From: Xenorhabdus vietnamensis
GTDB lineage: Bacteria; Pseudomonadota; Gammaproteobacteria; Enterobacterales; Enterobacteriaceae
Reading direction: 5' to 3'
DNA length: 64,000 bases
NCBI RefSeq assembly: GCF_002127535.1
Contig: NZ_MUBJ01000012.1
Span: forward strand, 1 to 64,000
The translations under genes and the position numbers were made by a program. Within the stretch, counting starts at the first letter, position 1. Each line of letters begins with the position of its first letter. The notes beneath the pieces were generated by a model, which was given only the letters and a program-made list of their open reading frames with translations, did not search any database and was not told the DNA's origin. Of this stretch, positions 51,134 through 60,257 are shown piece by piece.

Positions 51134-52795
51134 ATGTTGAACACTCGGACGAGTAAAGCGGGAGCCGTTCTGATGGCTCTTTTTTTTATTCTTACTTACT
51201 TATTGCCTTTGGATAGTCGTCTATTATGGCAACCAGATGAAACGCGGTATGCTGAAATTAGTCGGGAAATGCTGCAACGTGGAGATTGGATAGTACCTTA
51301 TTTTCTGGATATTCGTTATTTTGAAAAACCAGTGGCAGGGTATTGGATCAATAACATCAGCCAATGGATTTTTGGTGACAATAATTTTGCTGTTCGTTTT
51401 GGCTCCGTATTCAGTATCCTAATCAGTGCATTTCTTCTTTATCGTTTGGCAATGATGATGTGGCAATGCCGTCAGACTGCTTTCGTTTCCAGCCTGATTT
51501 ACATTTCCATGTTTATTGTCTTGTCCATTGGTACTTATAGTGTTCTTGACCCTATGTTTTCTTTATGGGTGACAGCGGGAATTGTGAGTTGCTATTGGGC
51601 ACTTAAAGCGGTTGCGACCAGAGAGCGAATTATGGCATGGTCTGCTCTGGGGTTAGCCTGTGGTATGGCTTTTATGACTAAAGGCTTTCTGGCATTGGCG
51701 CTACCCGTGATTGCCATGGTACCCATCACTATATACCAGAAACGCTTTTGGGAAATGGTTCGTTTTGGACCTCTTGCTGTGGTTTCCGCTGTTTTGATCA
51801 GCCTGCCGTGGGTAATTGCGATTGCTCTGCGTGAGCCGGATTACTGGCATTATTTCTTTTGGGTAGAACATATACAGCGTTTTGCTTCTGAGGAAGCTCA
51901 GCATATTGCACCTATTTGGTATTACTTACCGATATTGATTTTAGGGGTGATTCCGTGGTTAGGATTACTGCCTGGTGCTTTAATCAAAAGTTGGAAAGAG
52001 AAAAAAAGTCATCCAGAAATGTTTTTCCTGCTTTGTTGGTTTGTTGTTCCATTCGTCTTTTTCAGTATTGCAAAAGGAAAACTACCAACTTACGTTTTAC
52101 CTTTCATCGGCCCTTTAGCGCTGATGATGGCAAAATATAGTGTTGATTGTGTCAAAAATGGCAATACGAAAGCGTTGAAAATGAATGGACTGGTGAATGT
52201 CTTCATCGGATTGCTTGCTATTTTGGTACTTTTTGCTACGAAAACTTTGAATATTTCTCCAATTTATCAGCCTGATGAATGGTTGAAGTGGGTGATAGGG
52301 GTTATTGCCTTTGGCGCTTGGGGAGGAGTTGGTTATCTGTGCTTCATTCGCAATGGTAAATATTGGTTATGGGCTGCTGCTTGTTCAATTATGCTCAGCT
52401 TATCTATAGGTAGTGCATTGCCGGACAAGACGATAAATTCCAAGCTTCCTCAGCATTTCATTCAGCAAAATGAAAAAGAGTTAGCTGGTAGTAAATATAT
52501 TTTGACTCAATCTGTCGGAGTTGGTGCGGCGATTGCTTGGGAGTTAAAACGCAGTGATATTTACATGTATGATCGTCAAGGGGAATTAAAATATGGCCTT
52601 GGTTATATTGATAGCAAATATCGATATATTGCAGAGGGAAAATTTCCTACATGGTTAGCGAAAGCGCGCAAAGAAGGTCAAGTTGCTATTGTTTTTCTCT
52701 TATCTTCAAAAGGTGAATTGCCTGAATTACCAGAGCCGGATTTTGTGCGTCGTAACCATAGATTCGCGCTTGTGATTTATAAGAAACAGCCATGA
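51134..52795 (+). CDS. arnT: Lipid A Ara4N transferase ArnT
   Basis: GT-C type membrane glycosyltransferase (553 aa) that puts L-Ara4N on lipid A on the periplasmic face, lowering negative charge and giving polymyxin and cationic peptide resistance. About 12 membrane helices are visible. The first periplasmic loop carries the catalytic motif QPDETRYAEISREML, and the second KPVAGYWIN. The C-terminal 100 residues form the periplasmic domain. arnE overlaps it by 4 bases. Confidence 0.95.
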   Translation: MLNTRTSKAGAVLMALFFILTYLLPLDSRLLWQPDETRYAEISREMLQRGDWIVPYFLDIRYFEKPVAGYWINNISQWIFGDNNFAVRFGSVFSILISAFLLYRLAMMMWQCRQTAFVSSLIYISMFIVLSIGTYSVLDPMFSLWVTAGIVSCYWALKAVATRERIMAWSALGLACGMAFMTKGFLALALPVIAMVPITIYQKRFWEMVRFGPLAVVSAVLISLPWVIAIALREPDYWHYFFWVEHIQRFASEEAQHIAPIWYYLPILILGVIPWLGLLPGALIKSWKEKKSHPEMFFLLCWFVVPFVFFSIAKGKLPTYVLPFIGPLALMMAKYSVDCVKNGNTKALKMNGLVNVFIGLLAILVLFATKTLNISPIYQPDEWLKWVIGVIAFGAWGGVGYLCFIRNGKYWLWAAACSIMLSLSIGSALPDKTINSKLPQHFIQQNEKELAGSKYILTQSVGVGAAIAWELKRSDIYMYDRQGELKYGLGYIDSKYRYIAEGKFPTWLAKARKEGQVAIVFLLSSKGELPELPEPDFVRRNHRFALVIYKKQP

Positions 52796-53142
52796 GCAGC
52801 CATATAACATTATTGGTTTTGGTTAGTTTACTAACCTGCGCGGCACAGCTATGTCAGAAACAGGCAGTGACTTGTTGGCAGAAAAAAGATACCCCTTATA
52901 AAGGGGTATTTATGGTGATATGGCTACTTAGCACGATTCTTTTGTTGAGCATAGGGATGATATTTTGGTTGCGATTATTGCAATTTTTGCCATTAAGTAT
53001 TGCTTACCCTATGCTTAGTATAAATTTTGTAATAGTGACTTTGATTGGGCAATTTTTGTATCAGGAAAAAGTGGGGCTAAGGCACTGGATGGGGGTTTTA
53101 GCAATTATGTTTGGGATTTTATTGATGAACTTGAGCCAATGA
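52792..53142 (+). CDS. arnE: Ara4N-phosphoundecaprenol flippase subunit ArnE
   Basis: Small multidrug-resistance-like membrane protein (116 aa, four helices) which with ArnF flips undecaprenyl phosphate-Ara4N across the inner membrane. [20 protein letters not shown] and [14 protein letters not shown] are typical. It overlaps arnT and arnF by 4 bases each. Confidence 0.9.
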   Translation: MSSHITLLVLVSLLTCAAQLCQKQAVTCWQKKDTPYKGVFMVIWLLSTILLLSIGMIFWLRLLQFLPLSIAYPMLSINFVIVTLIGQFLYQEKVGLRHWMGVLAIMFGILLMNLSQ

Positions 53143-53534
53143 AAGGTTACCTTTGGGGAGTGGCGAGTGCCTTGTTGGTCACCGTATCCCAATTGTTATT
53201 GAAATGGGGAGTTGCTCGTCTGCCAGAATTTTCGTTGTCAACGCATTGGTTGGATATCGACTGGCTTTGGACAAATCATAATCCTTTATTGATGATTATG
53301 GCTGGATTGGCGGGTTATACGTTATCCATGTTATGTTGGTTTTTCGCATTAAAATATCTGCCATTGAATAAAGCGTATCCTATTATCAGCTTGAGTTATG
53401 TTTTTGTTTATTTAATGGCAGTTTTATTACCTTGGTTCAATGAAACTGTCTCACTATTAAAGACATTGGGCATTTTTTTCATCTTATTGGGCGTTTGGCT
53501 AATTAGCAGACCGGAAATAAACCAATCTCATTAA
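53139..53534 (+). CDS. arnF: Ara4N-phosphoundecaprenol flippase subunit ArnF
   Basis: Second flippase subunit (131 aa, four helices), related to Arn[21 protein letters not shown] and [10 protein letters not shown] match the family. It overlaps arnE by 4 bases and ends the arnBCADTEF operon. No hairpin terminator was found before the ERIC repeat at 53650. Confidence 0.88.
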   Translation: MKGYLWGVASALLVTVSQLLLKWGVARLPEFSLSTHWLDIDWLWTNHNPLLMIMAGLAGYTLSMLCWFFALKYLPLNKAYPIISLSYVFVYLMAVLLPWFNETVSLLKTLGIFFILLGVWLISRPEINQSH

Positions 53535-53649
53535 TTACGTTTATAAAGATTGATGAATAAAAGCGCCATATAACGTCATATTATTATGAAAAGTCTTAGA
53601 ATAAGTGCTTGTTTTTTTATTTCTCGCTCAATAAAGTTTATCGTTTTTG

Positions 53650-53774
53650 TACCCAATGGATTTCAAGGTGCATCGCGGCGGCAAGGGAACGAATCCTCGG
53701 GAGCATAGATAACTATGTGACTGAGGTGAGTGAGTGTAGCCAACAAAGAGGCAACTTGAAAGACGAAGGGTATA
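53650..53774. repeat. ERIC (enterobacterial intergenic repeat)
   Basis: About 125 bp with the ERIC core: GAATCCTCGGGAGCATAGAT, AACTATGTGACTGAGGTGAG, TGAGTGTAGCCAACAAAG and the end GAAAGACGAAGGGTATA. Its palindromic structure would fold as a long stem in RNA. It lies between arnF and nlpC and runs to within a few bases of the nlpC ribosome binding site, so it is probably transcribed. Confidence 0.87.
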
Positions 53775-53796
53775 TATGATGATTGAGGGCAAACGG

Positions 53797-54282
53797 ATGG
53801 CAATAAGAATAAGGTATTTATGCTTATTATTTAGTTTTTTTCTCATTGGTTGCACTAATTCTATAACTAAATCTAATTCACCTCCATTGAAAGCGGCTCT
53901 TTCTGATCCAATAATGGTCATCGCTCAGTTAAGAGATCAACTAGACCAATGGCATAATACGCCATATCTCTACGGTGGCTTGGATAAGCATGGCGTTGAT
54001 TGCTCTGGTTTTGTTTACCGAACTTTTTATGACCGCTTTAATATCCAACTTCCCCGAACAACAAGTGAACAAACTAAATTGGGCACACGGATCAGCAAAG
54101 ATGACCTGATGCCCGGGGATCTAGTGTTTTTTAAAACGGGTACTGGAAAAAGTGGGTTGCATGTGGGTATTTATGATACTAACAATGAATTTATTCATGC
54201 ATCCACAAGTAAAGGTGTAATACGCTCCTCTCTTGATAATGTGTATTGGCGCCGAGTTTTTTGGCAGGCCCGTAGAATGTGA
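53797..54282 (+). CDS. nlpC: NlpC/P60 lipoprotein NlpC
   Basis: Outer-membrane lipoprotein of 161 aa with an NlpC/P60 cysteine peptidase domain, expected to cut peptidoglycan stem peptides. The lipobox LIGC places the lipidated Cys at residue 19. The catalytic Cys is in HGVDCSGFVYRTF, with the His in SGLHVGIYDTNNEF. I start at 53797 (MAIRIRYLCLL), with GAGGG ahead. The in-frame ATGs at 53776 and 53779 border the ERIC repeat. In E. coli nlpC follows btuD; here the arn operon lies between them. Confidence 0.9.
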   Translation: MAIRIRYLCLLFSFFLIGCTNSITKSNSPPLKAALSDPIMVIAQLRDQLDQWHNTPYLYGGLDKHGVDCSGFVYRTFYDRFNIQLPRTTSEQTKLGTRISKDDLMPGDLVFFKTGTGKSGLHVGIYDTNNEFIHASTSKGVIRSSLDNVYWRRVFWQARRM

Positions 54283-54355
54283 TTTCATTTTCATCTCATT
54301 ATTCCGGCAGCGCTTTATGATATCTTAAAGCTCTGTTTTTCTGCCGGAGTCAAAA

Positions 54356-55372
54356 ATGTCCTCATTACGTCTGTTACTTTCAGATTCTCATGATCCCTGG
54401 TTTAACCTTGCTGTTGAAGAATGTATTTTTCGACAGATGCCTCCAAATCAGCGCGTTTTGTTTTTATGGCGCAATGCTAATACTGTTGTGGTGGGGCGTG
54501 CGCAGAATCCGTGGAAAGAGTGTAACACCCGAAAAATGGAGCAAGATGGAATCAAACTGGCTAGACGTAGCAGTGGAGGTGGCGCGGTTTTCCATGATTT
54601 GGGCAATACATGTTTTACTTTTATGGCAGGTAAGCCTGAATATGACAAAACTGTTTCCACACAAATCATCCTTGCAGGTTTGAAAAAGTCAGGAATTTAT
54701 GCAGCAGCTTCTGGTCGCAATGATTTGGTTTTATCTTCTCCTGAGGGGGAGCGTAAAATATCTGGCTCCGCATATAAGGAAACTAAAGATAGGGGTTTTC
54801 ATCACGGAACTTTGTTGATCAATGCTGACTTAAATCGTCTTGCTGATTATCTGAATCCAGACCCTAAAAAATTACAGGCGAAAGGTATCACGTCAGTTCG
54901 TTCCAGAGTGACAAATTTAGTTGAGTTGTTGCCAGATATTACACATGAAACAATTTGTAAGGGGATCATTGATTCATTTTTTGAATATTTCGGTGAGGAA
55001 GCCAAAGCAGAAGTTATTTCACCACAAGCTTTGCCTGATTTACCCGGTTTTAGTGATATTTTTGCTAGGCAAAGCAGTTGGGAATGGAACTTTGGTCAGA
55101 CTCCTGTCTTCAGCCATGTACTGGATACACGATTCCGTTGGGGTGGTGTTGAGCTGCATTTTGATGTTGAGCATGGTGTAATTAGCCGTTGCCAGATATT
55201 TACTGACAGTTTGGATCCTGCACCGCTTGAATTATTATCTGAAAAATTAATCGGAGTGCAGTATCAATCAGAAACGGTTGGGAAAGTGATTCAGCAAATC
55301 AGTGGGCAATATTCTTCTCTGAATGCAGAATTACAGCAGTTGAACCATTGGCTTGTTAGTGAGCTGAAATAA
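54356..55372 (+). CDS. lplA: Lipoate-protein ligase A
   Basis: Attaches free lipoate to the E2 and H subunits of 2-oxoacid dehydrogenases and the glycine cleavage system (338 aa, same length as E. coli). The ligase motifs are [20 protein letters not shown] and [20 protein letters not shown], with the catalytic Lys expected in the second. The C-terminal accessory domain covers about residues 250-338. GCCGGAG precedes the ATG. It is a single gene. Confidence 0.95.
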   Translation: MSSLRLLLSDSHDPWFNLAVEECIFRQMPPNQRVLFLWRNANTVVVGRAQNPWKECNTRKMEQDGIKLARRSSGGGAVFHDLGNTCFTFMAGKPEYDKTVSTQIILAGLKKSGIYAAASGRNDLVLSSPEGERKISGSAYKETKDRGFHHGTLLINADLNRLADYLNPDPKKLQAKGITSVRSRVTNLVELLPDITHETICKGIIDSFFEYFGEEAKAEVISPQALPDLPGFSDIFARQSSWEWNFGQTPVFSHVLDTRFRWGGVELHFDVEHGVISRCQIFTDSLDPAPLELLSEKLIGVQYQSETVGKVIQQISGQYSSLNAELQQLNHWLVSELK

Positions 55373-55394
55373 TGGAAGAACGTTTGATAAAATG

Positions 55395-55424
55395 CAAAAA
55401 ATGGTCAACGGGAAGGTTGACCAT
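55395..55424 (-). terminator. Terminator of the AraC-type gene
   Basis: ATGGTCAAC and GTTGACCAT form a 9-bp stem with a 6-base loop. On the minus strand it is followed by six Ts, about 100 bp after the regulator stop codon. Confidence 0.6.
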
Positions 55425-55520
55425 AAAGGGTGACATTTATTATAAATGCGGGTTTGAAATATAGAATGGGTTATTTATTGTTGTGCAGTTATTCTTCGCA
55501 GCATTTATTTCTTACGGGAT

Positions 55521-55886
55521 TTATTCCTCACAATGTAAGAATGTCTTGAGTTCAGGCAATTTCCCATTTTCCCTGAATTTAGCGGGTGTAGTATTAAAAT
55601 GCTTTTTAAATATTCGAGTAAATGTAGCCTGAGAACTAAAACCATACTGAAGAGCAATATCAAGAATCGGCAAATTGTCTTCATGTAAAGATCTGGCTGC
55701 TTCATGGAGACGGCGTCGGCGTACATATTGACCTAATGTACAGCCTTTCAACTCCTTAAAAATGCGCTGTAAATGCCATTTTGAATAACCACTTTTATGG
55801 GCTATCGCATCTATTTTGATGCCTTCAGTCTGTTGAAGCTGGCTTTCTAACCATCTGATAATATCGTTGATAACATTTTCTAACAT
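55521..55886 (-). CDS. MarA/SoxS-type AraC-family regulator
   Basis: Single-domain AraC-family activator of 121 aa, made almost only of the two helix-turn-helix motifs, like MarA, SoxS, Rob and PqrA. Motif 1 is IDAIAHKSGYSKWHLQRIFK, motif 2 ILDIALQYGFSSQATFTRIF. There is no effector domain, so control is probably by its own level. The ATG at 55886 is preceded by GGGAGG; the earlier in-frame start at 55901 has none. Targets cannot be told; relatives activate efflux, porin-lowering and oxidative-stress genes. It is divergent from the small ORF at 56173. Confidence 0.85.
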   Translation of the reverse strand: MLENVINDIIRWLESQLQQTEGIKIDAIAHKSGYSKWHLQRIFKELKGCTLGQYVRRRRLHEAARSLHEDNLPILDIALQYGFSSQATFTRIFKKHFNTTPAKFRENGKLPELKTFLHCEE

Positions 55887-56172
55887 GTTTACCTCCCACA
55901 TGGGTGGGCTTTTGCTAAAAATATACAGATAAATAATTAGTTACGTTATTGTGTGAGCCATTTTAAGAATTTCTGGTTTATCGTATACGCAAAATGTGCT
56001 GTTTATGGTTAATAACTGTTACAGATGGTTTATTTTTTGCTTGTAAAATAAATCATCACACCAGATGAACATCAAGTTTTAGTACAAGTGAATATTATGA
56101 CTCTATGTTATTAATTATAAATAAGGCTGTAATGTAATCGAATTTGATTTATTTGATTATCTGCAAAATAGA

Positions 56173-56304
56173 ATGCTGGACGGCTTACTGACGGAAGTTT
56201 TTCAGGAGTTAATTTTGCTGATTATTGTTATTTTGCTGTCTTACTGCTGCTCTTTAGTATTTGCCTTTATCCTGAAAACAGTGCATTTATCAAAAATAAA
56301 ATAA
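56173..56304 (+). CDS. Possible 43-aa single-helix membrane protein
   Basis: Small open frame in an otherwise gene-free 600-bp region. It encodes 43 aa: a short acidic N-terminus (MLDGLLTEVFQE), one very hydrophobic stretch of about 22 residues (LILLIIVILLSYCCSLVFAF) and a basic tail (LKTVHLSKIK). That is the layout of a single-pass inner-membrane protein with the tail in the cytoplasm. A perfect 12-bp hairpin with a T-rich tail follows at 56359-56394. No strong ribosome binding site precedes the ATG. It is not recognised and could be chance. Apart from it, 55887-56485 holds only the promoters and terminators of its neighbours. Confidence 0.35.
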   Translation: MLDGLLTEVFQELILLIIVILLSYCCSLVFAFILKTVHLSKIK

Positions 56305-56358
56305 ATCAATGCATTAATTGATTTTAGACTGTTTTAATCTCATTCTTTCTATTTATTT

Positions 56359-56403
56359 GAGGCAAATTTTGCTGTGATCTGTAAAATTTGCCTCTTTCTC
56401 TTA
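56359..56403 (+). terminator. Hairpin terminator, small ORF/hmuV
   Basis: GAGGCAAATTTT and AAAATTTGCCTC form a perfect 12-bp stem with a 12-base loop, followed on the plus strand by TTTCTCTT. It fits as terminator of a plus-strand transcript over 56173-56304 and may also stop hmuV transcription from the other side. Confidence 0.65.
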
Positions 56404-56485
56404 TCGCTATCTACTAAGTTGATTTCGAATTATTGCCAGCGAAGAGGGCACTGAGAAAAGGGAGAATAAAATAAACAGCAGCCTT

Positions 56486-57280
56486 TTATTGTCTGAGATA
56501 GATTTGTGGCTGGTGTGTCTCAGGATGTTGCATAACGCCTAAATCGGCTTGATACCATTGTTTAAGAATATCGTCACGCAGTACATCTTGTGGGGATCCG
56601 GATGCAACTAATCGCCCTTTGTGCAACAGAATAATTTTATCTGCATAAAGTGCTGCGAGATTTAAATCATGCAATACACAGCAGACAGCAATAGGCTGTT
56701 GTCGTGTCAGGCGATGAACCAAGCGTAATGTATGCTGCTGGTGATAAAGATCCAATGCTGAAGTGGGTTCATCTAAAAATAGGCAAGATTCAGTAGGTTC
56801 CGGGTGCCAAAGTTGAGCTAAAACTCTTGCCAGTTGAACCCGTTGCTGCTCTCCCCCAGATAAATGTTGATAATTCCTGTTCCTCAGTTCTTCACATTCT
56901 GTTAAAGCAATAGCTTCATCAATGGCAGTCCTCTTGTGGGCATTTTCATGAGGGACACGTCCCATGGCGATGACTTCCTCGACACTAAAAGGGAAAGAGA
57001 GGGAGCTATATTGTCTCATTACTGCACGAATGCGGGCCAGTTGTTGAGTGGGCCAACGGGAAATGGGGACTCCTTTTAGCAAACAGTCTCCTGAATCGGG
57101 TGGAATATAACCGGTTAACAAACGTAGTAACGTCGATTTTCCCGCCCCATTCGGGCCAATAATTGCTACAACTTCACCCTGACAAATAGAAAGAGAAATA
57201 TTTTTGATTATCTGACGCTGCCCGATAAAATAATTTAAATTTTGGGCTTCAAGTAAATTAGCTGAAATGATCGGTTTCAT
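56486..57280 (-). CDS. hmuV: Haem ABC transporter ATPase HmuV
   Basis: ATPase of the haem importer (264 aa). Walker A is GPNGAGKST, the signature [16 protein letters not shown], Walker [12 protein letters not shown] and the switch His is in VLHDLN. It overlaps the hmuU stop by one base and is the last gene of hmuRSTUV. The similarity to HmuV/HemV of Yersinia is high, including [17 protein letters not shown]. Confidence 0.93.
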   Translation of the reverse strand: MKPIISANLLEAQNLNYFIGQRQIIKNISLSICQGEVVAIIGPNGAGKSTLLRLLTGYIPPDSGDCLLKGVPISRWPTQQLARIRAVMRQYSSLSFPFSVEEVIAMGRVPHENAHKRTAIDEAIALTECEELRNRNYQHLSGGEQQRVQLARVLAQLWHPEPTESCLFLDEPTSALDLYHQQHTLRLVHRLTRQQPIAVCCVLHDLNLAALYADKIILLHKGRLVASGSPQDVLRDDILKQWYQADLGVMQHPETHQPQIYLRQ

Positions 57281-58281
57281 TATAAACGGCCTCCTGCTGG
57301 CTTAAGAATGAGCCATAAAAAATAAGGGGCGCCGATCAAACCAGTAATAAGGCCTACTGGCATTTCCGCAGGAGAAACTAATGTTCTGGCTAATGTGTCA
57401 GCTGTTAACAAAAGACAGGCACCGCCTAGGATAGATATCGGCAGTAACCAAGTATGGTCACCCCCAAACCGTAGTCTGGCAAGATGTGGGATAACTAACC
57501 CAATAAAACCAATGACACCGCTTAAAGCGACTGCACATCCGACCAATAAGGCACTTAATAGCAATAATTGATATTTGGTGCGTTGGACATTAATGCCTAA
57601 ATAGTGCGCTTCCTCGTCGCCCAGTTGCAGTAAGTTGAGCTTCCGTGACTGACTGAATGTCAGTATACAAACAGGGACAATGATTGAGGCGGCAATAGTC
57701 AAAGTTGGCCATTCTATTTGACTGAGTGAACCCATCATCCAAATCGAAAACTGGCGTAACTGTTGGTCGTTACTGATATAACTCAATACGCCAATAAATG
57801 ACATACATAGCGCATTGATAGCGATACCGGCAAGCAGTAGCTTTGACAGATTGCCGTGATTATATTTGTTAAGGATGAATATCAGGGATGATACCAATAA
57901 ACTGCCGACAAAAGCTGCAATAATATGTCCGTATAACGCAATGCTGACAGGTAGGGTGAAAGGCAGAACAATAACCATTGCGACGGTAAGCGCAGCGCCA
58001 CTGCTGATCCCTAATAATCCGGGATCAGCCAGAGGATTGCGGAATAATCCTTGCATCACGGCACCAGAGATAGCCAGTGCGCCTCCAACAAGGATCGCCA
58101 GTAAAATACGTGGTAACCGAATATTCAACCAAATCTGCCACTGTGGGTCATCCAAAGAGGATTCCCACAGTGTTTTAAAGGAAAGTGGCAATGCCCCCAT
58201 ATTTGCTGAGCCAATTGCTAGAAAAAACAACAAGAAACCTAGCATTATCAAACCGAAGCTGGGGGATTGAGAACGACTCAT
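57280..58281 (-). CDS. hmuU: Haem ABC transporter permease HmuU
   Basis: FecCD-family permease (333 aa) with about ten helices. Family motifs are [59 protein letters not shown] and [20 protein letters not shown]. It brings haem from HmuT across the inner membrane using HmuV. It overlaps hmuT by 4 bases and hmuV by one. Confidence 0.93.
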   Translation of the reverse strand: MSRSQSPSFGLIMLGFLLFFLAIGSANMGALPLSFKTLWESSLDDPQWQIWLNIRLPRILLAILVGGALAISGAVMQGLFRNPLADPGLLGISSGAALTVAMVIVLPFTLPVSIALYGHIIAAFVGSLLVSSLIFILNKYNHGNLSKLLLAGIAINALCMSFIGVLSYISNDQQLRQFSIWMMGSLSQIEWPTLTIAASIIVPVCILTFSQSRKLNLLQLGDEEAHYLGINVQRTKYQLLLLSALLVGCAVALSGVIGFIGLVIPHLARLRFGGDHTWLLPISILGGACLLLTADTLARTLVSPAEMPVGLITGLIGAPYFLWLILKPAGGRL

Positions 58282-59096
58282 TGCACTTTCTCCGCCGCAT
58301 CACGGACTTGTTTCATAACAGCAGGTGTTTGCAGACTAAATCCAAGTAAACCCATTTCATCAACAACAACGACCTGTTTTTTCTTTCCTGCTGGCGTGAA
58401 GCTCAATCCAGGAAGTTTCCAGACTTTATCCATGCCACCCAAAGTTTTTAGTCCTTCGGTGCTGACCAGTAGTAAGTCCGGTTTGCTGGCAATAACACCT
58501 TCTTGGGATAAAGGACGGTAACCTTTGAAGCCCTGCATTGCATTTTTTGCACCAATGGAACGGATAATTTGATCTGCTGCTGTTTGCTGTCCAGCTGCCA
58601 TTGGCATGATGCCTCCGTGGCTCATGACAAAAACAACTTTAGTAGGAATATCTGACGTGGTGATTTCAGTCAGTTGTTGCCGATATTGGGCAATCAATGC
58701 TTCGCCACGTTTTTCCTGATTGACCGCCTTGGCGACGGTCATAATTTTTTCAGGAACGGCTTCTAACGAGGTTTCGCTGGTCACTTTAACGACTTTTACA
58801 CCGGAATCTTCGACTTGCTTGAGAGCCAGAGAAGGTTGAGCCGATTCACTTGCGATCACCAGTGATGGGCGCATGGATAAAATCCCCTCTGAATTCAGAA
58901 CCCTCATATACCCGATATCGGGGAGAGAGAGTAATGCTTTGGGATTTTGGCTGGTACTGTCCCTTGCGACAACATGCTGTCCTTCGCCAAGTGCAAAAAC
59001 AATTTCAGACACATCACCACCAATTGTAACAATCCGTTCGGCAGAGAACACATTGAAAGAGATGGCAAGCATAAATGTTAGAAGCCATTTTTTCAT
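58278..59096 (-). CDS. hmuT: Periplasmic haem-binding protein HmuT
   Basis: Class III solute-binding protein for haem (272 aa). The signal peptide ends at NVFSA, and the mature protein begins ERIVTIGGDVSEIVFALGEG, typical of HmuT. The Tyr of DIGYMRVLNSEGILSMRP is in the position of a haem iron ligand in Yersinia HmuT. The ATG at 59096 overlaps the hmuS stop codon (ATGA). Confidence 0.93.
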   Translation of the reverse strand: MKKWLLTFMLAISFNVFSAERIVTIGGDVSEIVFALGEGQHVVARDSTSQNPKALLSLPDIGYMRVLNSEGILSMRPSLVIASESAQPSLALKQVEDSGVKVVKVTSETSLEAVPEKIMTVAKAVNQEKRGEALIAQYRQQLTEITTSDIPTKVVFVMSHGGIMPMAAGQQTAADQIIRSIGAKNAMQGFKGYRPLSQEGVIASKPDLLLVSTEGLKTLGGMDKVWKLPGLSFTPAGKKKQVVVVDEMGLLGFSLQTPAVMKQVRDAAEKVQ

Positions 59097-60166
59097 GCTA
59101 TACAAGTTTCCTGTTCTGGTTGTAGTTTAGGCAAGGCGGCAATTTGTTCACGCCATTGAGTTTGTTCAGGGGTGCCTTCAGTACGTTGGCCGAACAATTG
59201 TGCAATTTGATTGCCATTGGCGTCAAACAACTCAAGGCTGGTAACGAAGCCACAGTCTGTTGGTTTGCAGGTTACCCAGCTTTCTGCGATGGCACTTTCA
59301 ATCAGGTGCAGAGTGAAATTGTGGTTGAAAATGTTGAGCCATTTCTGGGCAGAGTTTTCTTCCTGATAAGGCATAAGGCGTTCCAATTTACCCGTGAAAA
59401 TCTGAACACAGCCATGGTTTCCGACAAAAACCATAATTTCGTTTTGATCTTTATGAGCAGTCTCAACAAGTTGGGTCAGTGCCGAATTATCCACGCGATA
59501 AGCTAAATCATCTTTAACTGCATTGAAGATTTGCTGACGGTTAAGATTGTGGCGTTTCATCATGATGAAGAACTGGTGAACATCAGTCATTGCACGCCAC
59601 TCTTCATCTAGCTGCGCTTTCAATTGTTCGGTAACTTCTGCATGCTCAGGCATTTCTTCCAGCTGAATTTCCAGCGTTGGGTTTTCACTGGTCTGATATT
59701 TTTCGATCAGGGCATCCCATGCAGCCATGTCGGTATTGCTGGTGGTATAAACTTTATGTAACGCATCGCCTTGGCGATCAAAGAATTGAATGCTGTGACG
59801 CATACCATTCTTGGCTGGTTCAACCAAAGAAAAAATGCTGTTCCAGTGATCGAAGAACAAGCGCAAATCAAGCTCGCGTGGATTGAGGATCAAACCTACA
59901 TGCGGGCTGAATTTAGTATTTTCGTAGCGTCCAACATGTTCATGGACGGCGAAGTCATTGCGGGTAATCGCCTTGGTTTCACCAACTATTGCCAGCTCCT
60001 GAAGCAGGGTAGGAGCATTAATGCTCAAACGTTTTGCATCAATACCGACACGGCTATGCAATAACTCTCCTTCGCTGACGTTAAGGTAAGCAGCCAGGTC
60101 GCGTGCGTATTTAGCTTTGTTTTCTGCTTTGGCTTGTTGGTAACGTTCATAAAGTGACTGATTCAC
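59093..60166 (-). CDS. hmuS: Haem-degrading/transfer protein HmuS
   Basis: Cytoplasmic haem-handling protein of the HemS/ChuX family (357 aa), two similar halves. In relatives it binds haem through a His and either passes it on or opens the ring. NDFAVHEHVGRYENTKFSPH holds likely ligand histidines, and HNLNRQQIFNAVKDDLAYRV belongs to the second half. The start is GTG at 60166, with AAGGAG 8 bases before it; the in-frame ATG at 60193 has no such site. It lies 91 bp after hmuR and overlaps hmuT. Confidence 0.92.
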   Translation of the reverse strand: MNQSLYERYQQAKAENKAKYARDLAAYLNVSEGELLHSRVGIDAKRLSINAPTLLQELAIVGETKAITRNDFAVHEHVGRYENTKFSPHVGLILNPRELDLRLFFDHWNSIFSLVEPAKNGMRHSIQFFDRQGDALHKVYTTSNTDMAAWDALIEKYQTSENPTLEIQLEEMPEHAEVTEQLKAQLDEEWRAMTDVHQFFIMMKRHNLNRQQIFNAVKDDLAYRVDNSALTQLVETAHKDQNEIMVFVGNHGCVQIFTGKLERLMPYQEENSAQKWLNIFNHNFTLHLIESAIAESWVTCKPTDCGFVTSLELFDANGNQIAQLFGQRTEGTPEQTQWREQIAALPKLQPEQETCIA

Positions 60167-60257
60167 TGTTGCTAACTCCTTAAAAAACGGCATTTAAAAA
60201 TAACTTTATCTTAAAAATAACGTTGTCTTAGAACCAAAATAATGGTCTGTTTGTTAT

